Shown one piece after another: positions 36,812-46,728 of a DNA stretch of 64,000 bases. Numbering within the stretch: position 1 is the stretch's first letter; every line of letters begins with the position of its first letter. Made by a program: the position numbers and the translations under genes. The DNA lies in contig QBVC01000024.1 in the NCBI GenBank assembly GCA_003058495.1, forward strand, positions 62,001 through 126,000, given 5' to 3'. The notes below the pieces were generated by a model. The model worked only from the letters and a program-made list of their open reading frames with translations, was not told the origin of the DNA and ran no database searches. Origin of the DNA: a gamma proteobacterium symbiont of Ctena orbiculata. Its GTDB lineage: Bacteria; Pseudomonadota; Gammaproteobacteria; Chromatiales; Chromatiaceae.

Positions 36812-38809
36812 ATGCAAATTGATCGACTCCTATTGCCGCTAGCCGTCACCCTGCTCCTGGTGATACAGGGCTGCACCACAGCGCCGGAGGTGACCTCCTA
36901 CGAACCCGCGGAGTTGCCCCCGCAGGTAAGACTGCAGATCGATCTCATGCTGGAGAGCGGCGATTTCGCCGCCGCCGCGGAGCGCCTGGAGTCACTCGCC
37001 GCAGAGAGTGCCTCACCGCAGCGCGAGTGGCTCTTGCTGGAAGCGGCGGAGTACTGGCTGAAGGCCGGCGACCAGGCAAAGAGCCGTCTACTGGTTGAGC
37101 AGTTGCAAGCCTTCGACAGCGACCCCGATTTCACCCTGAAATGGCGCATGCTGCGCACGGAGATTGCGGTATCGGAAGGCGACATCGAACAGGCGCTCGA
37201 TATGATGGAGCCGGCGCCAGGTGCGGAGGCGCCGCTGATCCTGCGCCGTCACTACCACAGAAACATGGCGGAGATATTCCGCCTCTCGGGTAATCTGCTG
37301 GAAAGCGCCCGTGAGCTCGACGTACTCGATCTGCTGTTCGAGCAGGATGAGGTGGCCCGCCTGGCGTCTCAGCAACTGCTGGTACAGACCCTGACCAGCA
37401 TGACCGATAGCGCGCTCAGCATGCTGCAGCCGCCACCCCCCTCCACCCTGATCGGCTGGATGGAACTTGCCAAGGTCATCAAACTGCCGCTCACCGATCC
37501 AACCGAGCTGAGCAGCATGCTGGCGGCCTGGCGGGAGCGGTTTCCGGAGCACCCTGCGCTGCAGTCCCTGCTCGCCGGATATCTGCAACAGCAGGGCTTG
37601 AGCAGTGAAGACCATATAGCCGTGATGCTTCCCCGCAGCGGGCCCTACGCCAAGGTGGCGGCGGCGGTTCGGGATGGATTGATGGCGGCCTGGTATCAGC
37701 AGCCCGCGGCGCAACGGCCCAGTCTGCAATTTTATGACAGCAGTGAACTGAAGGATATCCTGCATATCTATCAGCAGGCGGTTCTCCAGGGGGCGAAAAT
37801 GGTCATCGGCCCGCTGAATAAAGATGCGGTCAGAATGCTGCTCGGCCTGGAGTATCTGGATCATCCCATATTGGCATTGAATCAGGTCGACGATGCTGAG
37901 CTCACCCATCCGAACCTGTTTCAATTCGGACTCGCCCCGGAGGATGAGGCGCGGCAGATTGCAGAGCGTGCCTGGCTCGAAGGCCACAGGACGGCATTGA
38001 TTCTGACCCCAACCGGACAGTGGGGAGAGCGTATCGCCGGCAGTTTCCGTGAACGCTGGGCCACGCTGGGCGGCCAGGTGATGGAACAGCAGCAGTACAA
38101 CGCCAGCGAGAACGACTTCTCCGTGCCGATCCGCATGCTGCTCAACATCAACGAGAGCGAAGCCAGGAGCCATGCCCTGCAGAAACTGCTGGGGCGCCGG
38201 CTGGAGTCTGAATCCCGCCCCCGTGGGGATACCGATTTCATTTTTCTCGGCGCTCGACCGCAGAAGGCGAGGCAGCTGCGGCCGCAGCTCAGGTTCTTCC
38301 ATGCGGGGAGTCTGCCGATCCTCTCCACCTCCCATATCTACACCGGGGTGGCGCAGAAGGAGCTGGACCGGGATCTGGGTAAAATCAGTTTCGTCGACAC
38401 GCCATGGCTGTTTGAAGAGAGCCAGGGGGGGCCGCTGTCGCGCAACAACCTGGAAAGACTGATGCCCGGCGTCAAGGGGCGCTACGCCCGACTCTATGCA
38501 ATGGGCATCGACAGCTACAACCTGCTGACCCAACTCCAGCATATGCAGAACCAGCCAGGCCGCATGTTCAGCGGCAAGAGCGGCACCCTCTACCTGGATG
38601 AGAGAAACCGCATCCACAGACTCCTCGCCTGGGCGGATATGGAGGGCGGCCTGGCGGCGATCAGCGGCTATGCCCCGCGCCTGGGTCGATTCGGCAACAG
38701 CGGGCAGACAACCTTTGATCCCCAGCCGGACGAGTATCCACCAGGGCCTGACCCGGGTCTGCCGCCGCTAACCGACCGTGAACCAGTCCCGGCGGGCCCA
38801 CGGCGATGA
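36812..38809 (+). CDS. lpoA: outer-membrane lipoprotein activator of PBP1A
   Basis: A 665-residue lipoprotein with a lipobox (LVIQGC at about residue 20). The N-terminal TPR-like half (LMLESGDFAAAAERLESLAAE...) is followed by a periplasmic-binding-protein-like domain (about 270-600: IAVMLPRSGPYAKVAAAVRDGLMAAWY, VIGPLNKDAVRMLL, HRTALILTPTGQWGERIAGSFRERW). This is the LpoA layout, an outer-membrane factor that activates the cell-wall synthase PBP1A. It begins an operon with yraN, diaA and dolP. Confidence 0.93.
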   Translation: MQIDRLLLPLAVTLLLVIQGCTTAPEVTSYEPAELPPQVRLQIDLMLESGDFAAAAERLESLAAESASPQREWLLLEAAEYWLKAGDQAKSRLLVEQLQAFDSDPDFTLKWRMLRTEIAVSEGDIEQALDMMEPAPGAEAPLILRRHYHRNMAEIFRLSGNLLESARELDVLDLLFEQDEVARLASQQLLVQTLTSMTDSALSMLQPPPPSTLIGWMELAKVIKLPLTDPTELSSMLAAWRERFPEHPALQSLLAGYLQQQGLSSEDHIAVMLPRSGPYAKVAAAVRDGLMAAWYQQPAAQRPSLQFYDSSELKDILHIYQQAVLQGAKMVIGPLNKDAVRMLLGLEYLDHPILALNQVDDAELTHPNLFQFGLAPEDEARQIAERAWLEGHRTALILTPTGQWGERIAGSFRERWATLGGQVMEQQQYNASENDFSVPIRMLLNINESEARSHALQKLLGRRLESESRPRGDTDFIFLGARPQKARQLRPQLRFFHAGSLPILSTSHIYTGVAQKELDRDLGKISFVDTPWLFEESQGGPLSRNNLERLMPGVKGRYARLYAMGIDSYNLLTQLQHMQNQPGRMFSGKSGTLYLDERNRIHRLLAWADMEGGLAAISGYAPRLGRFGNSGQTTFDPQPDEYPPGPDPGLPPLTDREPVPAGPRR

Positions 38810-39168
38810 TTGCCAGGCATCTGGAGTTCGGGCAACAGGCGGAGCAACAGGCGCTCGATTTCCTGCAGCGCCGGGGACTCAAACTGCTGCAGCGAAACTT
38901 TCGCTGCAAGACGGGCGAGATCGACCTGGTGATGAGAGAGGCCGAGACACTGGTCTTTGTCGAGGTTCGCTATCGGCAGACAAACGACTTCGGCCGCGCC
39001 CTGGAGACGGTGACGGCAAGCAAACAGCGCAAGCTGCTCGCCACCGCGAATCGCTATCTTCAGTTGAAACGTCTGGACAGCGCCTGTCGATTTGACGTCA
39101 TCGCTCTCAATGGTTCGGGGTCCACACCCGTAGAGTGGATAAAAAATGCGATTCAGGTCGCCTGGTAG
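38806..39168 (+). CDS. yraN: YraN (UPF0102) nuclease-fold protein
   Basis: A 120-residue protein with the UPF0102 motifs: GQQAEQQALDFLQRRGLKLLQRNFRCKTGEIDLVMREAETLVFVEVRYRQ, which contains the D, E-X-K-like residues of the restriction-endonuclease fold. The function is uncertain; a role in DNA uptake or repair has been proposed for relatives. The start overlaps the lpoA stop by 4 bases. The gene order with lpoA and diaA matches E. coli. Confidence 0.93.
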   Translation: MIARHLEFGQQAEQQALDFLQRRGLKLLQRNFRCKTGEIDLVMREAETLVFVEVRYRQTNDFGRALETVTASKQRKLLATANRYLQLKRLDSACRFDVIALNGSGSTPVEWIKNAIQVAW

Positions 39169-39202
39169 CAACAGGTCAGGGAGCCAAGGTGCTGTGAGAT
39201 AG

Positions 39203-39790
<588 letters not shown>

Positions 39791-39839
39791 GCTATGAGGC
39801 AAGGCTAACATTTTGGTTTATTACTATCTGAGGAAGGTC

Positions 39840-40421
39840 ATGCAAAAAAATTTCGCATCACTGCTTGCCATCTGCATCGCCGTATCGATTCTGCAGGGCT
39901 GCGCCGCGGCCGTTGTGGGGGGAGCGGCCGCCACTGCAACGGTCGCCCATGACCGACGCACCACGGGGACCATCGTCGAGGACCAGAGTATCGAGCTCAA
40001 GGCCTACGACCTGATGAGCAAGGATCCCAGATTCAAGCAGCAAAGCAGCATCCACGTCACCAGCTACAACCTGGTCGTACTGCTGACCGGGCAGGCAGCC
40101 GATGAGTCCTTGCGCAGCAAAGCCGAGCAGCTGGCAGCAAGCATCGATCGGGTGCGCCGGGTGGTGAACGAAGTCGAGATCGGCAGTACCTCGACCCTGG
40201 TTGAAAACAGCCGCGACGTCGCCCTCACCACCGAGGTCAAGGTCAGGCTCGCGAAGATCAAGCTACCCGATTTTGACCCCTTGAGGGTGAAGGTGGTGAC
40301 TGAAAGGGGCGCGGTATTTCTCTTGGGCTTGATTACCAAGAAGGAGGCGGATGCGGTTACCGACGTAGTTCGTCATATCAGCGGCGTCCGCCGCGTGGTG
40401 CGCGTGTTTGAGTATATCTGA
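39840..40421 (+). CDS. dolP: BON-domain outer-membrane lipoprotein DolP
   Basis: A 193-residue lipoprotein with lipobox (SILQGC, about residue 20) and two BON domains (about 50-115 and 125-190; IHVTSYNLVVLLTGQAADESLRSKAEQLAASIDRVRRVVNEVEIG and VKVVTERGAVFLLGLITKKEADAVTDVVRHISGVRRVVRVFEYI). DolP (YraP) supports outer-membrane integrity by binding anionic lipid. It is the fourth gene of the lpoA operon. Start ATG 39840, behind GAGGAAGG. Confidence 0.92.
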   Translation: MQKNFASLLAICIAVSILQGCAAAVVGGAAATATVAHDRRTTGTIVEDQSIELKAYDLMSKDPRFKQQSSIHVTSYNLVVLLTGQAADESLRSKAEQLAASIDRVRRVVNEVEIGSTSTLVENSRDVALTTEVKVRLAKIKLPDFDPLRVKVVTERGAVFLLGLITKKEADAVTDVVRHISGVRRVVRVFEYI

Positions 40422-40424
40422 GCC

Positions 40425-41852
40425 TTGAACTCCCACCTCGATAAGCAGCTTATCAGGCAATTCAAGGCAATTGTCGGCGATCAGGGGCTGTTTACCGACC
40501 CCGCCGATTGCCTGCCCTACGGCTATGACAACAGCCGTCTTCAGGCCACCCCGGAGGCGGTGTTGTTCGCCCATGAGCATGACCAGGTGGCGGCGATCGC
40601 GCAACTCTGCCATCAACAGCGGATACCGTTGATCGCCCGCGGCAAGGGAACCGGAACAACCGGCGCCACCGTACCCCAGCAGGGCGGTATCGTGCTCTCC
40701 CTTGAACGCATGAACCGCATCCTCGAGATCGATGCGGACAATCGGCTGGTGAGAGTCGAGCCGGGCGTTACCAACAAGGCGCTCCAGGACAGCGTGGGCA
40801 GGCAGGGCTTCTTCTGGCCGCCGGATCCCTCCAGTGCGGCGGTCTGCACCATCGGCGGAAATCTCGCCTACAATTCGGCAGGGCCGCGGGCGGTAAAGTA
40901 CGGCACCCCCCGGGAGAACACCCTCGGTCTGAAGGCGGTGACCGGCAGCGGCGAGACCATCACCACCGGAGTCAGGACAACCAAGGGCGTCGTCGGTTAC
41001 GACCTCACCCGCCTCTTGATCGGTTCGGAAGGTACTCTGGCGATCATTACCGAGGCGATCCTCAAGCTTACCCCCAAACCGCAAACCAAACGAACCCTGC
41101 AGGCCAGCTACAGGGATATCCACAGCGCGGCAAACGCCGTCTCATCGATCATGCGCCAGGCTGTCATACCTTGTGCGCTGGAGTTCATGGATGGTACCGC
41201 GCTGGACATGGTCAGGGACTTTTCCGATCTGCAGCTCGACAGCCGTGTCGGCGCCCTGCTGATGATCGAGGTTGACGGCTCTGAACAGAGCATCAGGCAG
41301 GACGCCGCCACCCTGGCCGATGCTGCAACAGTGGATGGGCTGGTGGAGATACACACGGCCGAAACCGAGGATGAGATAACACGGCTCTGGAAGACCCGCA
41401 AGGCACTCTCCCCGGCATTGAGGAATATCGCACCAAAGAAGATCAATGAGGATGTGGTGGTACCCGTGTCCCATATCCCCAAACTGATCGAATCCCTGCA
41501 GGACCTCTCCCGGGAGAGCGGCATCACCATCGTCAACTTTGGTCATGCAGGCAACGGCAACATCCATGTCAACCTGCTGCTGAATCCCGACGACCCGAAA
41601 CAGGTCGAGGCTGGAGAACACTGCCTCAAATCGCTGTTCGAACTGGTGTTGGGCCTGGGCGGAACCCTGTCGGGTGAACACGGCATCGGGGTGGTCAAGC
41701 GCCAGTTTGTGGACCAGGAGATCGATCCGGTCTCGCTGCGTCTGATGCATGCCGTTAAACGGCAGTTCGACCCCCATCTGATCCTCAATCCCGGGATCGG
41801 ATTTCCCGACCAGGAGCCTGCCCGGGCGGCAAAAAAAACACCCTCCGCATAG
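40425..41852 (+). CDS. FAD-linked 2-hydroxyacid oxidase (GlcD/D-lactate dehydrogenase-like)
   Basis: A 475-residue flavoprotein. The FAD-binding type 4 domain has IPLIARGKGTGTTGATVPQQGGIVLSLERMNRILEID and GGNLAYNSAGPRAVKYGTPRENTLGL; the C-terminal FAD-oxidase domain has FGHAGNGNIHVNLL and GTLSGEHGIGVVKRQF. These fit GlcD or D-lactate dehydrogenases that oxidise D-2-hydroxyacids. In a Calvin-cycle organism a glycolate oxidase for photorespiratory glycolate is plausible, but no GlcE or GlcF subunit is present. The start is TTG 3 bases after the dolP stop; the ribosome site is weak. Confidence 0.88.
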   Translation: MNSHLDKQLIRQFKAIVGDQGLFTDPADCLPYGYDNSRLQATPEAVLFAHEHDQVAAIAQLCHQQRIPLIARGKGTGTTGATVPQQGGIVLSLERMNRILEIDADNRLVRVEPGVTNKALQDSVGRQGFFWPPDPSSAAVCTIGGNLAYNSAGPRAVKYGTPRENTLGLKAVTGSGETITTGVRTTKGVVGYDLTRLLIGSEGTLAIITEAILKLTPKPQTKRTLQASYRDIHSAANAVSSIMRQAVIPCALEFMDGTALDMVRDFSDLQLDSRVGALLMIEVDGSEQSIRQDAATLADAATVDGLVEIHTAETEDEITRLWKTRKALSPALRNIAPKKINEDVVVPVSHIPKLIESLQDLSRESGITIVNFGHAGNGNIHVNLLLNPDDPKQVEAGEHCLKSLFELVLGLGGTLSGEHGIGVVKRQFVDQEIDPVSLRLMHAVKRQFDPHLILNPGIGFPDQEPARAAKKTPSA

Positions 41853-41866
41853 AACGGAGAGTGCTA
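41831..41866 (-). terminator. intrinsic terminator of the leftward crp transcript
   Basis: Read on the minus strand, CACTCTCCG and CGGAGGGTG (one mismatch) form a stem followed by TTTTTTTT. It sits over the end of the oxidase gene, about 330 bases past the crp-like stop codon. Confidence 0.7.
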
Positions 41867-42191
41867 CCCAATGTAGAGGAAATACCCTCTGTTTCTTGGA
41901 GTCACTGAACTATGCAGCGGTTCCTCAATTGTTTGCGACCTGCATGCGATAAAGTTGAGCACGACATGCCGCCAGGATTCGAGCAGCCGGCTTCGCCGCA
42001 GGCAACCGCACCACACTGGTGCGAAGACTGCCAAGCGCAACCACTCGATGGAGAAATAGTAACCATTGCATGCTGTCAGCGCAGTGAAGTATTCACGCTG
42101 CGACTGTGTAATTTTTGGCAAATTCGTCAACAGGTGATCACGGCCGTGTCACCTGTCAGGCATCCGGGAAAACTGGATAGGGGGCGCCGCC
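41867..42191. other. gene-free stretch after crp-like gene
   Basis: About 325 bases with no supported gene. Small frames exist on both strands (41912-42220 rightward, 41864-42130 leftward), but they have no ribosome site, no family pattern and overlap the regulator gene or the terminator. It is probably the 3' untranslated part of the leftward transcript. Confidence 0.5.
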
Positions 42192-42836
42192 TCAATAGCG
42201 AGCCGGCAGCTGTTTGTTGATAGTGAACTGGTTGGAGCTGGTCGTGATGTAGCCGCCTTTCACAAGGTCCTTAAAAATGCGGCACACCATCTCCCGCGAT
42301 GCGCCAATCCGGTTTGCCAGCTCCTGCTGGGTTACATGGCCTTCGATAACCAGCAGACCGTCACGCTCGGTAGCCAGGCTCATCAGGGTCTTGCTCAACC
42401 GCCCGTAGACATCTGAAAGCGCCAGGCTTTTCACTTCATCGGTCAAGGTTCTCACCCGCTGCACCAGATCCTTCAACAGATGAATCGCGATGTCGGGATT
42501 GTTTTTCAACACCTGATGAAAGGCCTGCTTGGACATAATAGCCATGGTGGACTTGACCATGGTCATGATCGAAGCGGATCGCTTGTAGTCGTCGATCAGC
42601 GAGAGTTCGCCGAAATACTCTCCCGCCTCCTGGTAGTTGATGATCGCCTCCTTGCCGTTTTCATCGTTCAGATAGACTTTCACCCTGCCGCTGAGAATGA
42701 CATAGAGTGAATCGCTGTTATCCCCTTCGGAAAGGATGATGGTGTTCCGCGGGTAGGTCCGGCGGACCATCCGCTGTTCGATCAGCGCAATGTCACTCGG
42801 CGACATGCCGGTGAAAATGGAGACGTTTTCAATCAT
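42192..42836 (-). CDS. Crp/Fnr-family transcriptional regulator
   Basis: A 214-residue regulator. The cyclic-nucleotide domain (about 5-125) has ILSEGDNSDSLYVILSGRVKVYL and a phosphate-binding cassette GEYFGELSLIDDYKRSASI, in which the GEL and RSA residues that bind cAMP in Crp are kept. There are no Cys for an iron-sulfur cluster as in Fnr. The C-terminal winged HTH is VTQQELANRIGASREMVCRIFKDLVKGGYI. It is divergent from a nucleotide cyclase gene, so a cNMP effector is likely. Targets unknown. Confidence 0.93.
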   Translation of the reverse strand: MIENVSIFTGMSPSDIALIEQRMVRRTYPRNTIILSEGDNSDSLYVILSGRVKVYLNDENGKEAIINYQEAGEYFGELSLIDDYKRSASIMTMVKSTMAIMSKQAFHQVLKNNPDIAIHLLKDLVQRVRTLTDEVKSLALSDVYGRLSKTLMSLATERDGLLVIEGHVTQQELANRIGASREMVCRIFKDLVKGGYITTSSNQFTINKQLPARY

Positions 42837-43067
42837 AAGCGTATTATATACTCTCTACTAAAAAACGAATGAGGCCTGTGGGCCATCCGGCGCCCCGGGT
42901 TTCAACGCCTTACCGAGCACACTATCATTCCATGATTGATGGTCAAGCTGGATATTGAGAGACAACATATAAAACTTTAACAGAAAAAATGCCATCTAAC
43001 AGGTTGAATTCGATGGAGACCGCTGCCGATACGTCGATGTCGTCGCAATCCTGCCGCGGGATGCCCG

Positions 43068-45221
43068 ATGAACTTTGAGGCAATCCTTCGTAGCGCGGGT
43101 CTCGGCCTATTCATCGGCCTTTGCGGAATTGTGATCAGTTTCTCGCCGGGCAGCGCTGCCTGGGAAGAGAATATCGGCCTCAGTCTGTTGTTTGAGTTGC
43201 GCGGTCACCGACCACCCCCGTCGCGGGTTGTCATCGTTTCGATAAACGGCGAGACCGCAGAACAGCTCGGACTGGGCGAAGAGATCCCACACTGGCCCAG
43301 ATCGATCCATGCCAGCCTGATCGATCGCTTGAACCAGGCGGGGGTCGCTGTCATCGCCTTCGACATCTTCTTCAAGAAGGCACGCCCTCCCGGGTCCAAT
43401 GAATCCATGGTCCGGGCGATCCGTGACGCGGGCAATGTTCTGCTCGTGGCCTACCTGCAGCAGCAACGCATCCTCGATGGCCAAACCCATGTCGACATCG
43501 AAAGATTGATTCCACCGACAGAACAACTAGCCGAGGCTGCATTGGGCATCGCACCCTTCGTGCTGCCGAAAATACCGGTCAGGGTCAGTCGATTCTGGAC
43601 TTTTACCGGTGAAAACAGATTGATGTCCCTGCCGGCTGCGGCACTGCAGCTGATCGCGGACCCGGACGGCAGCCACCTGCGTAATTTGCTCCAATCCATA
43701 GGTGAAAAGCCCAGCCTGCCAAGCGATTGGCAATCGCAACTCCATGCAGCCCGTGAAATATTCAACGACAGCTCCCTGCAGGGGCGATTGCTGGAGGCCT
43801 TCTCGACTGGCCAGCCAACATCGCTCAACCCGTCCCAACGAAGCCTGCTAAGGTCTCTGCTGACGCTCTATACCGGTCATGCATACCCCTATATCAACTT
43901 CTACGGTCCACCTGGAACCATACCGACAATTCCGATTGACGAGATTATAGGGGCCCCTCCCGGCGGGCTCGACAATCTCAAGGACAAGGTCGTCTTCATC
44001 GGTTACGCCGGCACCTATCAACCGAAACAGAAGGATGGCTTCTACACCGTCTACTCTCAACCCAATGGCCTCGACTTAAGCGGCGTCGAGATCGCCGCCA
44101 CGGCATTTGCCAACCTGCTGGCGGCTGAAACCCTCTCTCCCCTTGGCCGCGGCAGCCTGGCAATGCTCCTGCTCGGTTACGGCATGGCCATCACCCTGTT
44201 GTTCCGCTGGCTACCCGGGTTGCGAAGCATCCTTATGGGATTGGTCATCTGCCTGCTCTATCTGACCCTGGCCTATGGCCTTTTCGAACAGCAGAATCTT
44301 TGGCTTCCCTGGTTCGTTCCGGTCGCACTGCAAACCCCATTAGCCCTCATTCTGAGCCAGACCTGGCACTATCGACAGATGCGAAGCAGCCGGGAACGCC
44401 TGCGGGAGCTGTTTGGATACTACCTGCCAGGCGACGTCATCGACCAGTTGGCGCAACACAAAAAAGAACCGATGACAGACAGCAGCACGGCCTTCGGCGT
44501 CTGCCTGGCGACCGACGCCCAGAGCTACACGGAGTTCGCGGAAAGCCTTGATCCCGTTGAACTGCAAAACTATCTCAATCGCTATTATGAGATCCTGTTC
44601 AAGCCGGTCAGAGCAAGGAATGGTGTCGTTTCAGACGTGGTCGGCGACGCGATGCTGGCTATCTGGCCCTCCACCGAGCCGGACCCCAAACTGCACCAAA
44701 TGGCCTGTGAAGCGGGATTGGCGATCAATCGATCACTGCAACAATCCGACCTGGAACCGAAGCTCTTTACCCGCATAGGCCTGCATGCCGGGGAATTGGT
44801 GATGAGTCATGTCGGCGCGATTGACCATTTTGAATACAGGGCGGTTGGCGACATGGTAAACACAACCTCTCGAATCGAAAATCTCAACAAGCTGCTGGGC
44901 ACATCGATTCTGGCGTCGAGTGCGACGGTGGACGGGCTCAAAGGCATTGCAACCCGTGAAGTGGGACAATTCGTCGTTGCCGGCAAACAGCTACCGATCA
45001 CAATTCATGAGGTCGCCGCAATGAGTGATGAGGTATCGCCAGGGCTACGACGGCTGCATGCGGATTTTGCCGATGCCCTGGCAGCATGGATGCGCGGCGA
45101 CCGGGAGTCGTCCTATGAGAAGTTCAAGCGCATCCTGGCCGAGCATCCCGATGACGGACCGACTCAGTACTATGTTGAGCAGTACCGCGAACGCAGGAAA
45201 TCCCGAAAAAACCTGGTTTGA
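43068..45221 (+). CDS. CHASE2-domain class III adenylate/guanylate cyclase
   Basis: A 717-residue membrane cyclase. After one N-terminal helix (about 5-25), a periplasmic CHASE2 domain (about 35-350) has VVIVSINGETAEQLGLGEEIPHWPRSIHASLIDRLNQAGVAVIAFDIFF. Three helices follow (about 352-445), then a catalytic domain (about 475-660): FGVCLATDAQSYTEFAESLDPVELQNYLNRYYEILF, VVGDAMLAIWP, GLHAGELVMSHVGAIDHFEYRAVGDMVNTTSRIENLNKLLGT. The metal Asp residues and the D-N-R catalytic pattern are in place. It makes a cyclic nucleotide in response to an unknown periplasmic signal, and lies back to back with the Crp-like gene. Confidence 0.92.
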   Translation: MNFEAILRSAGLGLFIGLCGIVISFSPGSAAWEENIGLSLLFELRGHRPPPSRVVIVSINGETAEQLGLGEEIPHWPRSIHASLIDRLNQAGVAVIAFDIFFKKARPPGSNESMVRAIRDAGNVLLVAYLQQQRILDGQTHVDIERLIPPTEQLAEAALGIAPFVLPKIPVRVSRFWTFTGENRLMSLPAAALQLIADPDGSHLRNLLQSIGEKPSLPSDWQSQLHAAREIFNDSSLQGRLLEAFSTGQPTSLNPSQRSLLRSLLTLYTGHAYPYINFYGPPGTIPTIPIDEIIGAPPGGLDNLKDKVVFIGYAGTYQPKQKDGFYTVYSQPNGLDLSGVEIAATAFANLLAAETLSPLGRGSLAMLLLGYGMAITLLFRWLPGLRSILMGLVICLLYLTLAYGLFEQQNLWLPWFVPVALQTPLALILSQTWHYRQMRSSRERLRELFGYYLPGDVIDQLAQHKKEPMTDSSTAFGVCLATDAQSYTEFAESLDPVELQNYLNRYYEILFKPVRARNGVVSDVVGDAMLAIWPSTEPDPKLHQMACEAGLAINRSLQQSDLEPKLFTRIGLHAGELVMSHVGAIDHFEYRAVGDMVNTTSRIENLNKLLGTSILASSATVDGLKGIATREVGQFVVAGKQLPITIHEVAAMSDEVSPGLRRLHADFADALAAWMRGDRESSYEKFKRILAEHPDDGPTQYYVEQYRERRKSRKNLV

Positions 45222-45240
45222 GCGCCAAGGGTCCCGGTTC

Positions 45241-45684
45241 TCAATGCAGCCAGCCACCCATCCGGCCGGCCTCGGAATTTGTCCAATAAAGTCTGCCGTT
45301 CCATGAACAATCACTGTCACCATCCGTTTCCTCTACTACCGCTGCAGGGGGATCATCCCGTTCTCCGCCCAGTTCGACGATGACATTTCCATAGCCAGCG
45401 ACCAAGAGGATATTCGCAGCCATGATACCGCGGCGGTAGGACGAAGCTATGAGGCGGATGGAGCTGTTCCTGTTCAATCCATGCTCCATCAACAGTTCAT
45501 TCACGGAGAGCAGGAACAGGTTGTTGACCGGATTGCTGTAGGCCCGATAGAGCTCGCTCCACTCATCCATATCGCCACCCCTGTAGGGGATATGCGCGTC
45601 GACATTATGAAGAGATCCCAACAACAGCACCTCGACACTGCTACGCATATCGATGGATATCAGTCTGTCACTCGATTTCCACAT
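45241..45684 (-). CDS. degenerate rhodanese-like protein of unknown function
   Basis: A 147-residue protein. The C-terminal part, SSIRLIASSYRRGIMAANILLVAGYGNVIVELGGERDDPP, resembles the end of a rhodanese domain, but Ala replaces the catalytic Cys position (LIASSYRRG where relatives have LICXSGXRS). An aspect of the first rhodanese motif is weak (NVDAHIPYRGG). If the homology is right, it cannot transfer sulfur and may bind a partner instead. The start ATG 45684 has GGCGGAGG upstream; an ATG at 45717 that overlaps the transferase gene is also possible. It follows the sugar transferase in the same direction. Confidence 0.55.
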   Translation of the reverse strand: MWKSSDRLISIDMRSSVEVLLLGSLHNVDAHIPYRGGDMDEWSELYRAYSNPVNNLFLLSVNELLMEHGLNRNSSIRLIASSYRRGIMAANILLVAGYGNVIVELGGERDDPPAAVVEETDGDSDCSWNGRLYWTNSEAGRMGGWLH

Positions 45685-45703
45685 TGTTTTCGGCCTCCGC
45701 CCA

Positions 45704-46450
45704 CTACCTCGCGCCATGCCCGGTCAATACCACGGGGATGGTTTGAAGAATGATGAGAATGTCCTGCCACAGGCTGTTTCGACGTATATAGTTGAGGTCG
45801 TAATAGAGTTTGTTGGCCGCGTCTTCGACAGTCTCGCCATAGGGATAACGCACCTGTGCCCACCCGGTGATACCCGGCTTCACTTGATGTCTCAGTGCAT
45901 AGCCATCGATCTGTTTCTGAAAACTGGAGACAAACTCCGGTCTCTCCGGACGAGGCCCGACCAGACTCATCTCGCCCTTGAGAACATTGAATAACTGCGG
46001 CAGCTCGTCGATTCTGGTGGAACGGATAAAACGGCCGATAGCCGTGACCCGGGAATCGTTGACGCTCGCCATCTGCGGCCCCGATTTCTCCGCGTCAACC
46101 CGCATGCTTCTGAATTTCAGCACATAGAACTCCTTGCCTTTGAGGCCGACGCGAAGCTGCCGGTAGAAGACAGGATCGCGCCCCAGAGAACTGAGCCATA
46201 TCAAGGCCATTGTGCCCAGCATGACAGGGGATGCGATCAGTAGAATCAACAGACCCATGATGATATCGAACTGTCTTTTTCCGAATGTCTCGTGTGATGA
46301 CTGCCTGGAAACGACCAGCTGGTTGAAGACCAGAGCCCCCCTGATCGATGCCGTCGGATTAATGACACCCAGCGAATCGGTTGTGCTGATCTGGTCCAGG
46401 TGATAGTCGTTTTGGTAGTCTCGGGAAGTAGACTCATGACCTCTATTCAT
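45704..46450 (-). CDS. undecaprenyl-phosphate sugar transferase
   Basis: A 248-residue membrane phosphoglycosyl transferase (PF02397 type). One hydrophobic segment (about 62-88) is followed by the catalytic domain: [68 protein letters not shown] and [15 protein letters not shown]. It moves a sugar phosphate to undecaprenyl phosphate, the first step of polysaccharide assembly. It lacks the N-terminal multi-helix domain of the large WbaP-type enzymes. No glycosyltransferases or Wzx/Wzy genes are adjacent, so the polysaccharide cluster is elsewhere or absent. Confidence 0.92.
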   Translation of the reverse strand: MNRGHESTSRDYQNDYHLDQISTTDSLGVINPTASIRGALVFNQLVVSRQSSHETFGKRQFDIIMGLLILLIASPVMLGTMALIWLSSLGRDPVFYRQLRVGLKGKEFYVLKFRSMRVDAEKSGPQMASVNDSRVTAIGRFIRSTRIDELPQLFNVLKGEMSLVGPRPERPEFVSSFQKQIDGYALRHQVKPGITGWAQVRYPYGETVEDAANKLYYDLNYIRRNSLWQDILIILQTIPVVLTGHGAR

Positions 46451-46629
46451 AGTTGCTATCCTCTCTCCGCTGTTTTTTATGTTTCTGCTCCCTGCTTCAG
46501 CGGTTCAACTGACGCCGGGATCAGGTCGCCTCCAGCACCATCTTTCAATAACTGCAATGACGACTCTGCATGGGTTCATGATTTCAGATCCCGGCCCCTT
46601 TGATGTATCGAATGGCGCACTATGGATGT

Positions 46630-46695
46630 GTGACAAATTCACTTGTCACCACGATCGGTCCTTGATTGAATCGGACGGAGCGTCCGTATTTCGGT
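46630..46695. other. two hairpins in a gene-free stretch
   Basis: Between the sugar transferase and the next gene (46451-46728) no ORF is credible. GTGACAA/TTGTCAC (46630-46636, 46643-46649) and GGACG-GAG-CGTCC (about 46674-46686) form hairpins; no T-run follows. Confidence 0.4.
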
Positions 46696-46728
46696 GGGTT
46701 GTCAGGCCGGTTGCGACCGACGGGGGAC

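Noticed and set aside
41912-42220. Rightward 102-codon frame after the oxidase gene
   Set aside because: It overlaps the start of the convergent crp-like gene's coding end, lacks a ribosome site and has no domain.
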